In this document: positions 43,981 to 53,246 of the stretch, piece after piece
How positions within the stretch are numbered: position 1 is the stretch's first letter
Layout of the letters: the number at the start of each line of letters is the position of its first letter
Origin: Bacteroidia bacterium
Lineage (GTDB): Bacteria > Bacteroidota > Bacteroidia > B-17B0 > Aurantibacillaceae
Length of the DNA: 64,000 nucleotides
Direction of reading: 5' to 3'
Assembly (NCBI GenBank): GCA_014378485.1
Contig: JACMNO010000002.1
Span: 1 to 64,000, forward strand
Made by a program: the position numbers and the translations under genes
The notes under the pieces: model-generated
Told to the model about the DNA's origin: nothing
Databases searched by the model: none
Seen by the model: only the letters and a program-made list of their open reading frames with translations

Positions 43981-44694
43981 TTAATAATCACTACCATGAT
44001 ACCTTGGTGCATTACAATCATCTATAGACTTTCGTGGTCTGAAAATGATTCCAATCCTTAATTCGAACATCCTTTGCCAAAAGACCACATTTTGGGTAAC
44101 CATTTTAATAGCATCCGGATTATAATGTAATTCAGTAAAGAAATGGAATTTACTGTAAGAAGCAAACTCATACCCTAATCCTACGTCAGGTGTTAAATTA
44201 ATTTTTGGTGCAATACCTGCTACAGTTGGGTAAGCCGTAATCGACCTTGCCATATTGTATTCAAGTCTTGCTCCCAGCATTAAATAAGGTGTTCCGCGAT
44301 AGCCTTCGTTACCAATAATTTTAGCGAAATTGTTCCATTGAATATTGGTAAATGTATTGGCTGTAGCTGGTCCTCTTTCCCCGGTTCCTATTCCAATAGA
44401 TGGTCGCTCAACTCCTCCCTTTCTACAATATTCAAATTCTGTTTGCCAACGAATATGTTCATACTTTAAAAACTCTCCAAGAATCCCGACACTAAAAAAC
44501 ACATATTCTCCTGAACGGTGAGATGGTGCAGGAAATTTATGAGCGTATGTTGTATTATCAACAGCGTTTAGGTTGCGGTAACGGCTACTGGAAGTTGTTG
44601 CGCCGACAAAAATACCAACACCTCTAAAAAATTGTGCATTCATCTGAAATATCACATGAACCAGAGCAAAGCAAATAATGATTTTTTTTTTCAT
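43981..44694 (-). CDS. Outer-membrane beta-barrel-like protein
   Basis: A 237-residue exported protein with signal peptide MKKKIIICFALVHVIFQMNAQ. The rest has alternating hydrophobic and aromatic strands, for example YVFFSVGILGEFLKYEH, YLMLGARLEYNMA, VGLGYEFAS and FHFFTELHYNPD. This pattern suits a small outer-membrane barrel of the OMP_b-brl kind. The end (SIDDCNAPRYHGSDY) is polar. Its start codon is 4 bases from the stop of fabD and it precedes ald, so it is in the middle of a minus-strand run. No ligand can be inferred. Confidence 0.78.
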   Translation of the reverse strand: MKKKIIICFALVHVIFQMNAQFFRGVGIFVGATTSSSRYRNLNAVDNTTYAHKFPAPSHRSGEYVFFSVGILGEFLKYEHIRWQTEFEYCRKGGVERPSIGIGTGERGPATANTFTNIQWNNFAKIIGNEGYRGTPYLMLGARLEYNMARSITAYPTVAGIAPKINLTPDVGLGYEFASYSKFHFFTELHYNPDAIKMVTQNVVFWQRMFELRIGIIFRPRKSIDDCNAPRYHGSDY

Positions 44695-44698
44695 AATA

Positions 44699-45586
44699 TT
44701 AGGCGCTAATGGTTTCCATAGATTGATTCACTTTTTTAATCAAGCCTTGCAATACTTTACCGGGTCCAACTTCTGTAAAATGAGTTGCGCCATCTTCGAT
44801 CATCTGAACAATTGTTTGTGACCATTTAACAGGCGCTGTTAATTGCAAAATTAAATTCTTTTTGATCTCTTCCGGGTTTGATACCGCTGAAGCTGTGACA
44901 TTCTGGTAAACAGGACAAATTGGTTGATTGAAAGTTGCAGCATTAATAGCAGCCTCTAATTCAACACGGGCAGGTTCCATAAGCGGTGAATGAAATGCTC
45001 CGCCTACAGGTAATACCAAAGCACGTTTTGCACCCGCAACTTTCATTTTTTCGCAGGCAATATTGATGCCTTCAATAGAACCGGAGATTACTAACTGGCC
45101 GGGGCAATTATAATTAGCTGCCACAACTACATGACCACTTTCGGTAATTTCTTTGCAGATAGTTTCGATCACTTCATCCGCCAGGTTTAATACTGCTGCC
45201 ATAGTTGAAGGGTTGCTTTCGCAAGCCTTTTGCATAGCTAATGCACGCTTGGACACTAAAGTCAATGCGTTTTCAAAACTCAAGGTTTTATTGGCAACTA
45301 ATGCTGAAAATTCTCCTAATGAATGACCTGCAACCATATCAGGTATAACAGACTTATCCATTGTAGCTGATAAAATAACAGAATGTAAAAAAATGGCGGG
45401 CTGCGTTACTTTGGTTTGTTTAAGCTCTTCATCCGTGCCGGTGAACATTGTTTCGGTAATATTGAATCCTAAAATATCGTTTGCTTGATGAAATAATTTT
45501 TTTGCCAGGTCAGAGTTGTCATATAGATCTTTTCCCATTCCGGAAAACTGAGAACCTTGACCCGGGAATACAAATGCTTTCTTCAT
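44699..45586 (-). CDS. fabD: Malonyl-CoA:ACP transacylase
   Basis: FabD moves malonyl from CoA to acyl carrier protein for fatty acid synthesis. The 295-residue length is normal. FVFPGQGSQFSGMGKDLYD (6-24) opens the protein, the nucleophile Ser89 is in GHSLGE, and the catalytic His is in GGAFHSPLMEP (near 197). The final THFTEVGPGKVLQGLIKK is also typical. It appears to be the first gene of the fabD-OMP-ald run, with 209 bases upstream that I could not annotate further. Other fab genes are not adjacent. Confidence 0.97.
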   Translation of the reverse strand: MKKAFVFPGQGSQFSGMGKDLYDNSDLAKKLFHQANDILGFNITETMFTGTDEELKQTKVTQPAIFLHSVILSATMDKSVIPDMVAGHSLGEFSALVANKTLSFENALTLVSKRALAMQKACESNPSTMAAVLNLADEVIETICKEITESGHVVVAANYNCPGQLVISGSIEGINIACEKMKVAGAKRALVLPVGGAFHSPLMEPARVELEAAINAATFNQPICPVYQNVTASAVSNPEEIKKNLILQLTAPVKWSQTIVQMIEDGATHFTEVGPGKVLQGLIKKVNQSMETISA

Positions 45587-45795
45587 ATCTAAATAATAAG
45601 TTTAGTGGTTAGTAAAGATTATAAAGTTAAAAGAAATTTGCATAAAAACAAGATGCAGATTTCAAATAAAAGCTAACGAACAGGTGTTAATTGTTAAAGC
45701 AATTCTTTACATTTTTGATACATTTCAAAACATGAATTCGCAAAAAAAATGTCGTAAATCTGTAATACTGGAAGGAATTTATTTGGCGATACGGT

Positions 45796-46776
45796 TTAAT
45801 TGATAGCCGTTTCTAAATTAAATGTACTGGCGGTTATACGTTGTTTATCTCTAAAATAAGCAACTCCGCCCCAGTTAAAAATTTTCTTTTCATATACCCA
45901 AGCTTCCTGATCACGAACCACAACTCTTTTGATAATCATAATGCTTTCACCCTCCTGTCTTTCTTCGGTAACTCCCTGCTTGTATTTTGAAACCAGATCA
46001 TTGATCTTTTTATCTATTATTTTTTTTGTAACTTCCTGATCAGCTGCCACAATATTTAATTTTATTTCATCTTTTGCCTGGTTACCTTTGAATAGAGATT
46101 TCTGATCATCTTCAATTAATTTCAGCATTAAACTTTGCTTAGCCAGTTTTTCATCGAGTTTGTTTTTTTCTTCAGTCAACTTATTCTTTTTCTCGCTAGA
46201 AGGAGCTTTTGCCAATTCTTTTTGCTTGGCTTCATTTTTTTGCAGTGCTAATAAAATGACTTTTTTCTCCGCCATCTTCACTTCTCTCATGGCTGCTTTT
46301 TTCGCATTTAAATAATCTCTGTCAAAATCAAAATTTCCTTTACGTTTATTATAATAAAACTTATTAATGGGTTCATCAAATAAAGAATAATCAACACCTT
46401 CATAATACTTAAACAAATCCACATCCGCCCTGATGGCAGGAAATTTGATACCGGCTTGTTCAGCAGGAATACCTTTGGTACTCACACTAAAATATTTTTG
46501 AACGAAACCATTTTTGGAGATTGAAATCAAATAATCACCTCCCAAAGGAAGATAGATATTATAACTACCGGTTTGATCTGTTTTAAAAGAGGTGAGAAGA
46601 TTACCGTTTTGTAATACCTGAACAATTACCTCCGATAAAATGCTGTCATTATGCGACACTTGTCCCTCAAAATCAACGGTGATAGGTTGTGAATAGTTCA
46701 TGCCGAAGCAAAAGAGCAAAATAACTGTAAAAGTAATTCTTTTTAGGGAACAGATTATGTGAAATGAATGTAACAT
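45796..46776 (-). CDS. Exported protein with carboxypeptidase-regulatory-like and coiled-coil regions
   Basis: A 326-residue protein with a signal segment (RITFTVILLFCFGMNYSQ). Residues about 35-100 form a carboxypeptidase-regulatory-like beta sandwich (EVIVQVLQNGNLLTSFKTD, GSYNIYLPLGGDYLISISKNGF). Residues about 140-275 are charged and helical, with KNEAKQKELAKAPSSEKKNK and similar stretches, likely a coiled coil. The end (SIMIIKRVVVRDQEAWVYEKK) is beta-like. Proteins of this type occur in Bacteroidota envelopes, but no function is known to me. It stands alone. Confidence 0.8.
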   Translation of the reverse strand: MLHSFHIICSLKRITFTVILLFCFGMNYSQPITVDFEGQVSHNDSILSEVIVQVLQNGNLLTSFKTDQTGSYNIYLPLGGDYLISISKNGFVQKYFSVSTKGIPAEQAGIKFPAIRADVDLFKYYEGVDYSLFDEPINKFYYNKRKGNFDFDRDYLNAKKAAMREVKMAEKKVILLALQKNEAKQKELAKAPSSEKKNKLTEEKNKLDEKLAKQSLMLKLIEDDQKSLFKGNQAKDEIKLNIVAADQEVTKKIIDKKINDLVSKYKQGVTEERQEGESIMIIKRVVVRDQEAWVYEKKIFNWGGVAYFRDKQRITASTFNLETAIN

Positions 46777-46857
46777 TGAATGCGTAAAATTAATTCAACA
46801 ACTAATGGCTTTAGCTCCATTTCCTGATTTTTATAAACAGAGGCTTGTTAGAGAAAT

Positions 46858-47034
46858 TTACGCGTTACAAATTCCTGCATAAGCACAATACTCGCACTTA
46901 TCCAAATCATCGGTTTGAATAAACGAAGAATCACCTAACAGGATCTCAGAGATTTTAAGGATTAAATGCTGTTCAAACTCCTATAATTATTCACATAATA
47001 CTTATCGGCATCATAGATAATATATGCTTTTTTC
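46858..47034 (-). pseudogene. Remnant of a second copy of the AddB-like nuclease gene
   Basis: Two pieces of the intact gene at 48685-51543 are found here in the same orientation. Bases 46861-46982 match 48691-48812 with 17 mismatches in 122 and no gaps. They encode the last 38 residues, including the CEYCAYAGIC iron-sulfur motif and a stop codon. Bases about 46986-47034 match about 50843-50890 (encoding KKAYIIYDADKYYVNN against KKAHIIYDADTYYLNN). The roughly 2 kb between these pieces in the intact gene are missing, and the reading frame shifts at the join. So this is a decayed, internally deleted copy, not a working gene. Confidence 0.88.
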
Positions 47035-47098
47035 CGCTTCATTGCAGCGAAACGGAGCTATGTATTATTCCAAATTACACCTGTAAATGAAATTTTAG

Positions 47099-47106
47099 TA
47101 TATTTG
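47099..47106 (+). promoter_or_regulatory. Bacteroidota -7 box for the SBBP lipoprotein gene
   Basis: TATATTTG matches TAnnTTTG and ends 54 bases before the ATG at 47161. Confidence 0.5.
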
Positions 47107-47160
47107 AAAACACAACAAATTTTTATTTAGTTTCGTCTAACGTAATTTAAAAAGCAAACA

Positions 47161-48555
47161 ATGAAAATAGCAATAAAAAATTTAGGAATACTTATTACTT
47201 TTTTTCTTTTATTTTCATGCAATTCTACTGATAATGCAGAATGGGCAAAGCAGGGAGGAGGAGAAAGTTATGATGGAGGAAGGGGTATTGTAATTGATTC
47301 TCGGGGAAATGTATATGTCATTGGCCGCTTTCAGGGTAGCGCAATATTTGATAATAAAACGATTACCGGAAAAGGTGATGACGGAATTTTTTTGGTTAAA
47401 TATAACAAAGATGGCAAGTTAATATGGGCAAAAGAGAGTGGTGGAAAAAAAGAGGATTCAGGCTATTCTATAGATGTAGATTCTCACGATAACATTTATA
47501 TAACGGGCTATTTTGCCGACACTGCTTCATTCGATGCACACACACTAATAAGCAAGGGAGATTCTGATGCTTTTCTGGCAAAATATGACACAGCCGGAAA
47601 TGTTTTATGGGTAAAACAAGCTGGAGGAAATTTTAATGATGTGGGAAAAGGCGTCGGAACGGATGCTGCTGGTAATTGCTATATGACGGGGTTTTTTAGC
47701 GGAACTATTTATCTAGATACCGTACAACTTAAAAGTACCGGCTTTCATGAAGACATTTTTATTTCAAGTTACGACGCTGAGGGAAATATACGATGGGCAA
47801 AAAATGTAGGTGGAACAGGAGATGCCAGACCTGCAGCACTCGCAACTGATAAACAAGGAAATTTTTTCATCACCGGATTCTTTAAAGGAGTAGCAGCCTT
47901 TGATAGTATTAAATTAATTTCTTCAGGCCAATCTGATATATTTACGGCTATGTTTGATAAAAACGGAAAAGCAGTTTGGGCAAGCCAAGCGGGCGGATCA
48001 AGTTCAGATGAAGCACGCGGTATAGCTTTAGATGAGCAAAACAATGTGTATTCTACAGGATTTTTCCTTCATGAAATAAAATTTGAGGCTTCAAAATCCA
48101 TTGAACTTGCAAGCAAAGGAGACTACGACATGTTTATTGTAAAATATGATGACAACGGTATTTTGCAATGGGCTCAACAGGCAGGCGGAGAAGGTTTAGA
48201 CCAAGGAAGTGAAGTAACTGCAATGAATGCAAACGGATGTGTAGTTACCGGATTTTTTGAAAAGACTGCAAATTTTGGAGACAGCCTTATCACTTCTGTG
48301 GGTAACCGAGATGTTTTTGTTGCTCATTATAGTTCAGATGGTAACCTATTTAGCCTAATAAAAGCGGGAGGTAACGGAAGTGATGAAGGGCGGTCAGTAA
48401 AAGCGGATGATAAAAATAATATTTACATCACTGGAAACTATAACGGAAAACTACAAATTGGCAACATCGAACTTCCTGCAAGCCGAGGCGATGGAGATGT
48501 TTTCATTTCAAAATTTCCGGACAAATGCTTTGAGAACGCTAAGAAAAAAAAATAG
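47161..48555 (+). CDS. SBBP-repeat beta-propeller lipoprotein
   Basis: A 464-residue lipoprotein (lipobox LFSCNS, Cys20) made almost entirely of about eight repeats of roughly 50 residues, each with the pattern D-xx-G-N-x-Y-x-T-G-x-F at its core and W-A-x-x-x-G-G at its end. Examples are DSHDNIYITGYFADTASFD and DEQNNVYSTGFF. These are SBBP (seven-bladed beta-propeller) repeats, usually on surface or secreted proteins and thought to mediate binding. No enzyme domain is attached. The gene lies between the nuclease remnant and the intact nuclease gene, in the opposite orientation to both, and ends at a strong terminator. Confidence 0.9.
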   Translation: MKIAIKNLGILITFFLLFSCNSTDNAEWAKQGGGESYDGGRGIVIDSRGNVYVIGRFQGSAIFDNKTITGKGDDGIFLVKYNKDGKLIWAKESGGKKEDSGYSIDVDSHDNIYITGYFADTASFDAHTLISKGDSDAFLAKYDTAGNVLWVKQAGGNFNDVGKGVGTDAAGNCYMTGFFSGTIYLDTVQLKSTGFHEDIFISSYDAEGNIRWAKNVGGTGDARPAALATDKQGNFFITGFFKGVAAFDSIKLISSGQSDIFTAMFDKNGKAVWASQAGGSSSDEARGIALDEQNNVYSTGFFLHEIKFEASKSIELASKGDYDMFIVKYDDNGILQWAQQAGGEGLDQGSEVTAMNANGCVVTGFFEKTANFGDSLITSVGNRDVFVAHYSSDGNLFSLIKAGGNGSDEGRSVKADDKNNIYITGNYNGKLQIGNIELPASRGDGDVFISKFPDKCFENAKKKK

Positions 48556-48590
48556 AAAAACCTTAACGGATATATATTAATTATAAGAAA

Positions 48591-48630
48591 AAAAAAGAGG
48601 CTACCTGCAATGGTAGCCTTTTTTTTTAAA
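48591..48630. terminator. Terminator after the SBBP lipoprotein gene
   Basis: AGGCTACC (48598-48605) and GGTAGCCT (48612-48619) form a perfect 8-base stem with a 6-base loop. It has A residues on the left and a long T-tract on the right, so it can serve both the SBBP gene and the convergent nuclease gene. Confidence 0.85.
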
Positions 48631-48684
48631 TGTATTAATGCCCTATTTTATATATATTGAGATTGTAAATAAAATATCAAAGCC

Positions 48685-51543
48685 CTACCTCACGTTACAA
48701 ATTCCTGCATAAGCACAATATTCGCACTTATCAAGGTCATCTGTTTGAATAAATGAAGAATCTCTAGACAAAATCTCAGAAATTTTAAGAATAAAATGCT
48801 CTTCAAACTCCTGAAGCAATTCAGCAGTAAAAACCATAATGCCTCCACCCCTTCCTTCATCCATAATGAATTTAGGATGCTCTTCAAATTTTTTAAATGC
48901 GATGATACAGGGCTGCAATTCTTCAGGCTTCGCAAGATTATTTTTAACCACCAGCCAGGCATACATAAATAACTGCAGCATTTTATTATACTGGCTATCA
49001 TTAAAAAGATCATCAAAATTGGTAAACTTAAATTTATCATCTGCCTTCAGCGAGGATTTATAATCAATGATCCTGATCTTATTTCCCAGTTTATCGATAC
49101 GGTCGGCGGAACCTTTTACATATACTGTTGTTTCTACACCTTTAATTTGAAGCGATACAGAGGCGGACAAATTTTTCTCTAAATCGATCAAACTTAATAA
49201 TTCATTAGTCTTTTTAGAATCCTGGATCAACTTTAAATCATTCCTCAGTAATTTTCGAACGTACTCATACAGCACTTTCTGTTGCAAAAAATTCTTTCCA
49301 AACTGGCTTTCACGCTGACTAAAATAATTCTGAAAGATAAGGTTAACACTTTCCTCTGTTTTATCAAGACAAGTTTTAATAGATCCTTCTGTTAAGACCT
49401 GCCCGATAAAAGGTTTATATAAAAGCTCCAATGATTCATGCAATATAGTACCCTGTGTATTGGCTTCAGCACTTTCCTCCACATCTTCAGTTTCCTTAAT
49501 CCCAGCACCGTACCTGAAAAAGAAACGCAGTGCACAATCTTTATAGGTAATTAAAGCTGACGGGCTAAGTCCACCGTATTGTCCGTCGGTTGTTAGTTTA
49601 TAAATGATAGGGGCTAAATTCGTTTCTGTTTTGGAAATGGTAATTACATTTCGTGAACTCGCAGGCAATGTGTCCCCGCTCAGCATTTTCTCAGTGATTA
49701 CATGTGCAGAATTATAACGATGTAATTCAAATTGCAATTGGGTGATGAACCTGCTTTTTTCTCCCGAACCCAATACACTCTGCTCAGTGTTATAAGTAAT
49801 CAGCACATTGGAGGCTCGTTGCAAAATCCTATAGAAGTGATAAGCATAAACAGCATCTTTATCAGCATATAATGGCATACCATGGTAACGCTTCAAATCA
49901 TTTGGTATAAAAGAATTAGAGGATTTGCCCGAAGGTAAAACGCCTTCGTTTACACCCAGAAAAATAATGTTTTCAAAATCCAGTGTCCGTGTTTCTAGTA
50001 CACCCATGATCTGTAATCCTTGCAAAGGCTCGCCAATAAAAGGAACAGAAGCCGCACCAATGATCTGCTTATACAAACTTTTTAGGGTAATTAATGAATC
50101 CAGATAACGATGTGTTTGAATTAAAGATTGGAGACGGTTAAAATATTTAGTAAAAACATGCAGCGTTTCTTTATCAGCAGAAGATAATTGTAACTCTTCT
50201 TCTTCAGAAGTATTAAATACGCGGATGATCTCATACATGGATGAAATACCCTGCGCAGAATTATTCCATGTAGTAAACAAATCTTGGATGAATTGATAAT
50301 TATCTTCAAATAATTCAGCTAATACTTTAGCATTAATCCACACATAGTTTTTATCAATCACTTTTTGAATGATACTTTGTAAAGTGATTGTGGGTTTAAA
50401 AGAACGGTAATACTTTTTAAATAAAGAGTTTTGAAAGATTCTAAATAGATCAGCAAAATAAAAACTGCTACCCGCACCGGGCTTTTGTCTGGACTGGTGC
50501 AGACTGATCAGGTTATCGATAAGATCATAAATGGGTGACAATCTTAAAGGATATTCCATTGTAATATTCACATGCTGCACTTCTTTTGGAATCTGGTTCA
50601 ATACAGGAAACAACAGACTTTCATCGGCAAGGATCACGGCGGTTTTGTTCAGTGATTTTCCCTGCCTGATCCATTCACTCAATTGGTGCGAGACTACCTG
50701 TGCCTGACCCATTTGCTTTGGAACGGCCACCACATCAATGTGTTTGGGAATCTCGTTAAAATAATCCCCGATATGATCTTTGGTATCAAGCCACGCATTA
50801 TTGAAGTTCTTTCTCAAAAACAAACCTGCTTCGTAGCTTTCGTTATTCAAATAATACGTGTCTGCATCATAAATAATATGTGCTTTTTTTTCTTTTACGA
50901 GATCTGAAAATATAATCGTTTCTACTTTATTCAAAGCATTAAACCCACAAATCAGGATCTTTGAAAACTGACTAATATATACTGAATCTTTATAGCTCTC
51001 TACTGCTTTCCGATACATCAAACCCTGGTAGGCTTGTTTTTTCTCTATCAGTGTTTTTACGAATTCATGGTAAATGGTTCCCATTTGAAACATAAAATTC
51101 ACATAATCCTGCTGCGTGTTTGTCAGACTATCTGCGTTCAGACTCCAACTTTCAATCTCCTTGATCTCTTTTAAGTTTTGATACATGGAATTTGTATCCA
51201 CCAGGTATCGGTCTGCCTCATTAAAATCCTGAAGCATCAATGTACCCCATTTAGCAAAAGCTTCAAAAGGTTCTGCTTTTTCTTTTAAAACTCCGGCGTA
51301 AACCTCATACAGGTCACAAATTAAATCAATGCTATCAGCTTGCTGCAGGCCTGATAATTCTGCCACTAATTCCTCGGCACTGATAATGGTAGGAAGCCAA
51401 ATGGTTTTTTGAAATGTTTTGGCAAGGTGCTGTTTTAAATAGAGTGCACCTCGTTTATTGGGCAATACAATGCACAAATGTTCTGTATCATGCTCATGAT
51501 GTTGAAAGATGTATTGAGCAATGTATTGGAGGAATGGGATCAT
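48685..51543 (-). CDS. AddB/RecB-type protein with PD-(D/E)XK nuclease domain and Fe-S motif
   Basis: A 952-residue protein. The N-terminal and middle parts (about 1-640) look like an inactivated helicase of the AddB type (HLCIVLPNKRGALYLKQHL, LLPLxxx-like ENIIFLGVNEGVLPS), with no Walker A motif. The C-terminal nuclease domain starts at the first Fe-S cysteine in ITYKDCALRFFFRYG and has the GTILHESLE segment and the PD-(D/E)XK core GSADRIDK ... IRIIDYKSS. It ends with the three-cysteine motif CEYCAYAGIC, so a 4Fe-4S cluster is likely. The partner would be an AddA-type UvrD-like helicase-nuclease in double-strand break repair; none is adjacent. A decayed second copy lies at 46858-47034. Confidence 0.9.
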   Translation of the reverse strand: MIPFLQYIAQYIFQHHEHDTEHLCIVLPNKRGALYLKQHLAKTFQKTIWLPTIISAEELVAELSGLQQADSIDLICDLYEVYAGVLKEKAEPFEAFAKWGTLMLQDFNEADRYLVDTNSMYQNLKEIKEIESWSLNADSLTNTQQDYVNFMFQMGTIYHEFVKTLIEKKQAYQGLMYRKAVESYKDSVYISQFSKILICGFNALNKVETIIFSDLVKEKKAHIIYDADTYYLNNESYEAGLFLRKNFNNAWLDTKDHIGDYFNEIPKHIDVVAVPKQMGQAQVVSHQLSEWIRQGKSLNKTAVILADESLLFPVLNQIPKEVQHVNITMEYPLRLSPIYDLIDNLISLHQSRQKPGAGSSFYFADLFRIFQNSLFKKYYRSFKPTITLQSIIQKVIDKNYVWINAKVLAELFEDNYQFIQDLFTTWNNSAQGISSMYEIIRVFNTSEEEELQLSSADKETLHVFTKYFNRLQSLIQTHRYLDSLITLKSLYKQIIGAASVPFIGEPLQGLQIMGVLETRTLDFENIIFLGVNEGVLPSGKSSNSFIPNDLKRYHGMPLYADKDAVYAYHFYRILQRASNVLITYNTEQSVLGSGEKSRFITQLQFELHRYNSAHVITEKMLSGDTLPASSRNVITISKTETNLAPIIYKLTTDGQYGGLSPSALITYKDCALRFFFRYGAGIKETEDVEESAEANTQGTILHESLELLYKPFIGQVLTEGSIKTCLDKTEESVNLIFQNYFSQRESQFGKNFLQQKVLYEYVRKLLRNDLKLIQDSKKTNELLSLIDLEKNLSASVSLQIKGVETTVYVKGSADRIDKLGNKIRIIDYKSSLKADDKFKFTNFDDLFNDSQYNKMLQLFMYAWLVVKNNLAKPEELQPCIIAFKKFEEHPKFIMDEGRGGGIMVFTAELLQEFEEHFILKISEILSRDSSFIQTDDLDKCEYCAYAGICNVR

Positions 51544-51739
51544 TGAATTTTTTAAAGGAGAAATTTAAGAAAAATAAATGATTTAGATAAACGGTTATTC
51601 TTTTCTTATTTATTTTTGCTTGAATAAAAAGACAAAATCTCTCACTACACTTGCCTTCCAAACAGATAATTTTCCGCTTTTGTAGAAGCGTGTTTATAAG
51701 TGCTTTTTTAACTAAATTTACCCTGATTTTTAAATAACT

Positions 51740-53158
51740 ATGAAGACCATCTTAACATTATTCTTTTTTATTGGCATAATAAGCTCAGTGTCTGCTCAAT
51801 CATCTACTTGGGACTTGCAGCAATGTGTGGATTATGCGCAGAAAAATAATATCACTTTAAAACAAGCAGAGATTAGCGTCAAGATTAACCAAAACAATTC
51901 TACTCAAAGCAGAGCTGCTATTTTACCAACCGTGAATGCCGGTGCGCAACATACTTACAACTTTGGTAGAACGATTGACCGTTACACCAATACCTTTGCA
52001 AATACACAGGTTTTATCCCAAAACTTTTATGTATCATCTAATGTGATTCTTTGGTCGGGCCTGGCCCAATACAATAACATTAAAGCTAATCAGTATCAAT
52101 ACCTGTCAAGTGCCGAAAATTATTTACAGCAAAAAAATGACCTCTCATTAAATGTGGCCACAGCTTATATTAACGTGATCTTTAGTGATGAGATTCTACA
52201 GATTGCTAAGTCTCAATTCAAGATCACAGAAGAGCAGTTATCCCGAACACAAAAATTGGCTGATGCCGGAACATTGGCTAAAAGCGCCGTTTATGATATA
52301 AAAGCACAGTTGGCCAATGAAGATGTGAACGTCATCAACTCTGATAATAATTATCAGATCGCTATGCTGACTCTTAAACAACTTTTGAATTTAGATACGC
52401 TGAATAATTTCAATATCTCAAGGCCAAATGTGGATATATTGAACAACGAACTGGCTTCTTTATCTGTTCAGAATATTTATGAATTGGCTTTAAAAAACCA
52501 ACATTCGGTGAAGGGTGCAGAGTATAATGTACGGGCGGCCGAAAAAAGTTTAAACGTTGCTAAAGGAAGAGTAAGCCCTACTCTATCTGCTACCGGAAGT
52601 TTAGGAACAGGTACTTCTGCATTAGACAAAAATATTGATGCCGTTAATATAGTGGGTATAGAACAAGCACCTTATATTACTGAGACAGGGCAATTAATTT
52701 ACCAGCCAAAAACAGAAATCATCACTTCCAAAAAACCATTTGCTGATCAGTTCAATGATAATGTTAATAAGAGTGTAGGTTTTACTTTATCAATTCCTAT
52801 ATTTAACGGCTTACAAACGGTAACAGGAATTAAGAATGCGAAACTAACCGCACTGAATGCAAAATACACTCAGGACCTTCTTCAACAAAATTTATACAAA
52901 ACTATTGCTCAGGCCTATGCCAATGCAAGAGCTGCTTTAAATAAATACAATGCCAGCAAACTAGCTGTTGAAGCATCTGAACAATCTTTTTTTTATGCGC
53001 AACAAAAATTTAATGTAGGCGCCATCAGCACCTTCGATTTTAACAATGCAAAAACACGGTCACAAAATGCACAGGGAAATTTAGTGCAGGCCAAATACGA
53101 TTATGTATTCAAATTAAAAGTATTGGATTATTATCAGGGTAAAGAATTGAAATTTTAA
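51740..53158 (+). CDS. TolC-family outer-membrane efflux channel
   Basis: A 472-residue outer-membrane factor with signal peptide MKTILTLFFFIGIISSVSAQ. The start WDLQQCVDYAQKNNITLKQAE and the later repeat of the same helix-strand-helix unit (from about residue 240, NIYELALKNQHSVKGAEYNVR) are the two halves of the TolC fold. FNVGAISTFDFNNAKTR near 420 is another family hallmark. It forms a trimeric channel across the outer membrane and periplasm. The adaptor gene follows 88 bases later, separated by a long palindrome. Confidence 0.94.
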   Translation: MKTILTLFFFIGIISSVSAQSSTWDLQQCVDYAQKNNITLKQAEISVKINQNNSTQSRAAILPTVNAGAQHTYNFGRTIDRYTNTFANTQVLSQNFYVSSNVILWSGLAQYNNIKANQYQYLSSAENYLQQKNDLSLNVATAYINVIFSDEILQIAKSQFKITEEQLSRTQKLADAGTLAKSAVYDIKAQLANEDVNVINSDNNYQIAMLTLKQLLNLDTLNNFNISRPNVDILNNELASLSVQNIYELALKNQHSVKGAEYNVRAAEKSLNVAKGRVSPTLSATGSLGTGTSALDKNIDAVNIVGIEQAPYITETGQLIYQPKTEIITSKKPFADQFNDNVNKSVGFTLSIPIFNGLQTVTGIKNAKLTALNAKYTQDLLQQNLYKTIAQAYANARAALNKYNASKLAVEASEQSFFYAQQKFNVGAISTFDFNNAKTRSQNAQGNLVQAKYDYVFKLKVLDYYQGKELKF

Positions 53159-53164
53159 AAAATA

Positions 53165-53233
53165 GTTCCCGCAGATAACGCGGATAATCGCGGACAAAAT
53201 AATCTGCGTTGATCTCCGAAATCTGCGGGAAAC
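53165..53233. repeat. Long nested palindrome between tolC-like and adaptor genes
   Basis: TTCCCGCAGAT (53166-53176) and ATCTGCGGGAA (53221-53231) are perfect outer arms. Inside, AACGCGGAT (53177-53185) and ATCTGCGTT (53202-53210) pair with one G-U position. The unit ATCTGCG or its complement recurs several times. This is a REP-like intergenic palindrome that fills most of the 88-base gap inside an operon. Confidence 0.75.
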
Positions 53234-53246
53234 CAAAAATCAAGTT

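Larger units (their letters stand above)
46777..47160. other. Intergenic region holding the nuclease gene remnant
   Basis: Of these 384 bases, 46858-47034 are the remnant described separately and 47099-47106 the promoter box of the next gene. The rest (46777-46857 and 47035-47098) shows no open frame or repeat I can support. Confidence 0.6.

Noticed and set aside
47200..48500. Repeated DNA blocks of about 150-170 bases
   Set aside because: They are the in-frame coding of SBBP protein repeats, not a separate repeat element.
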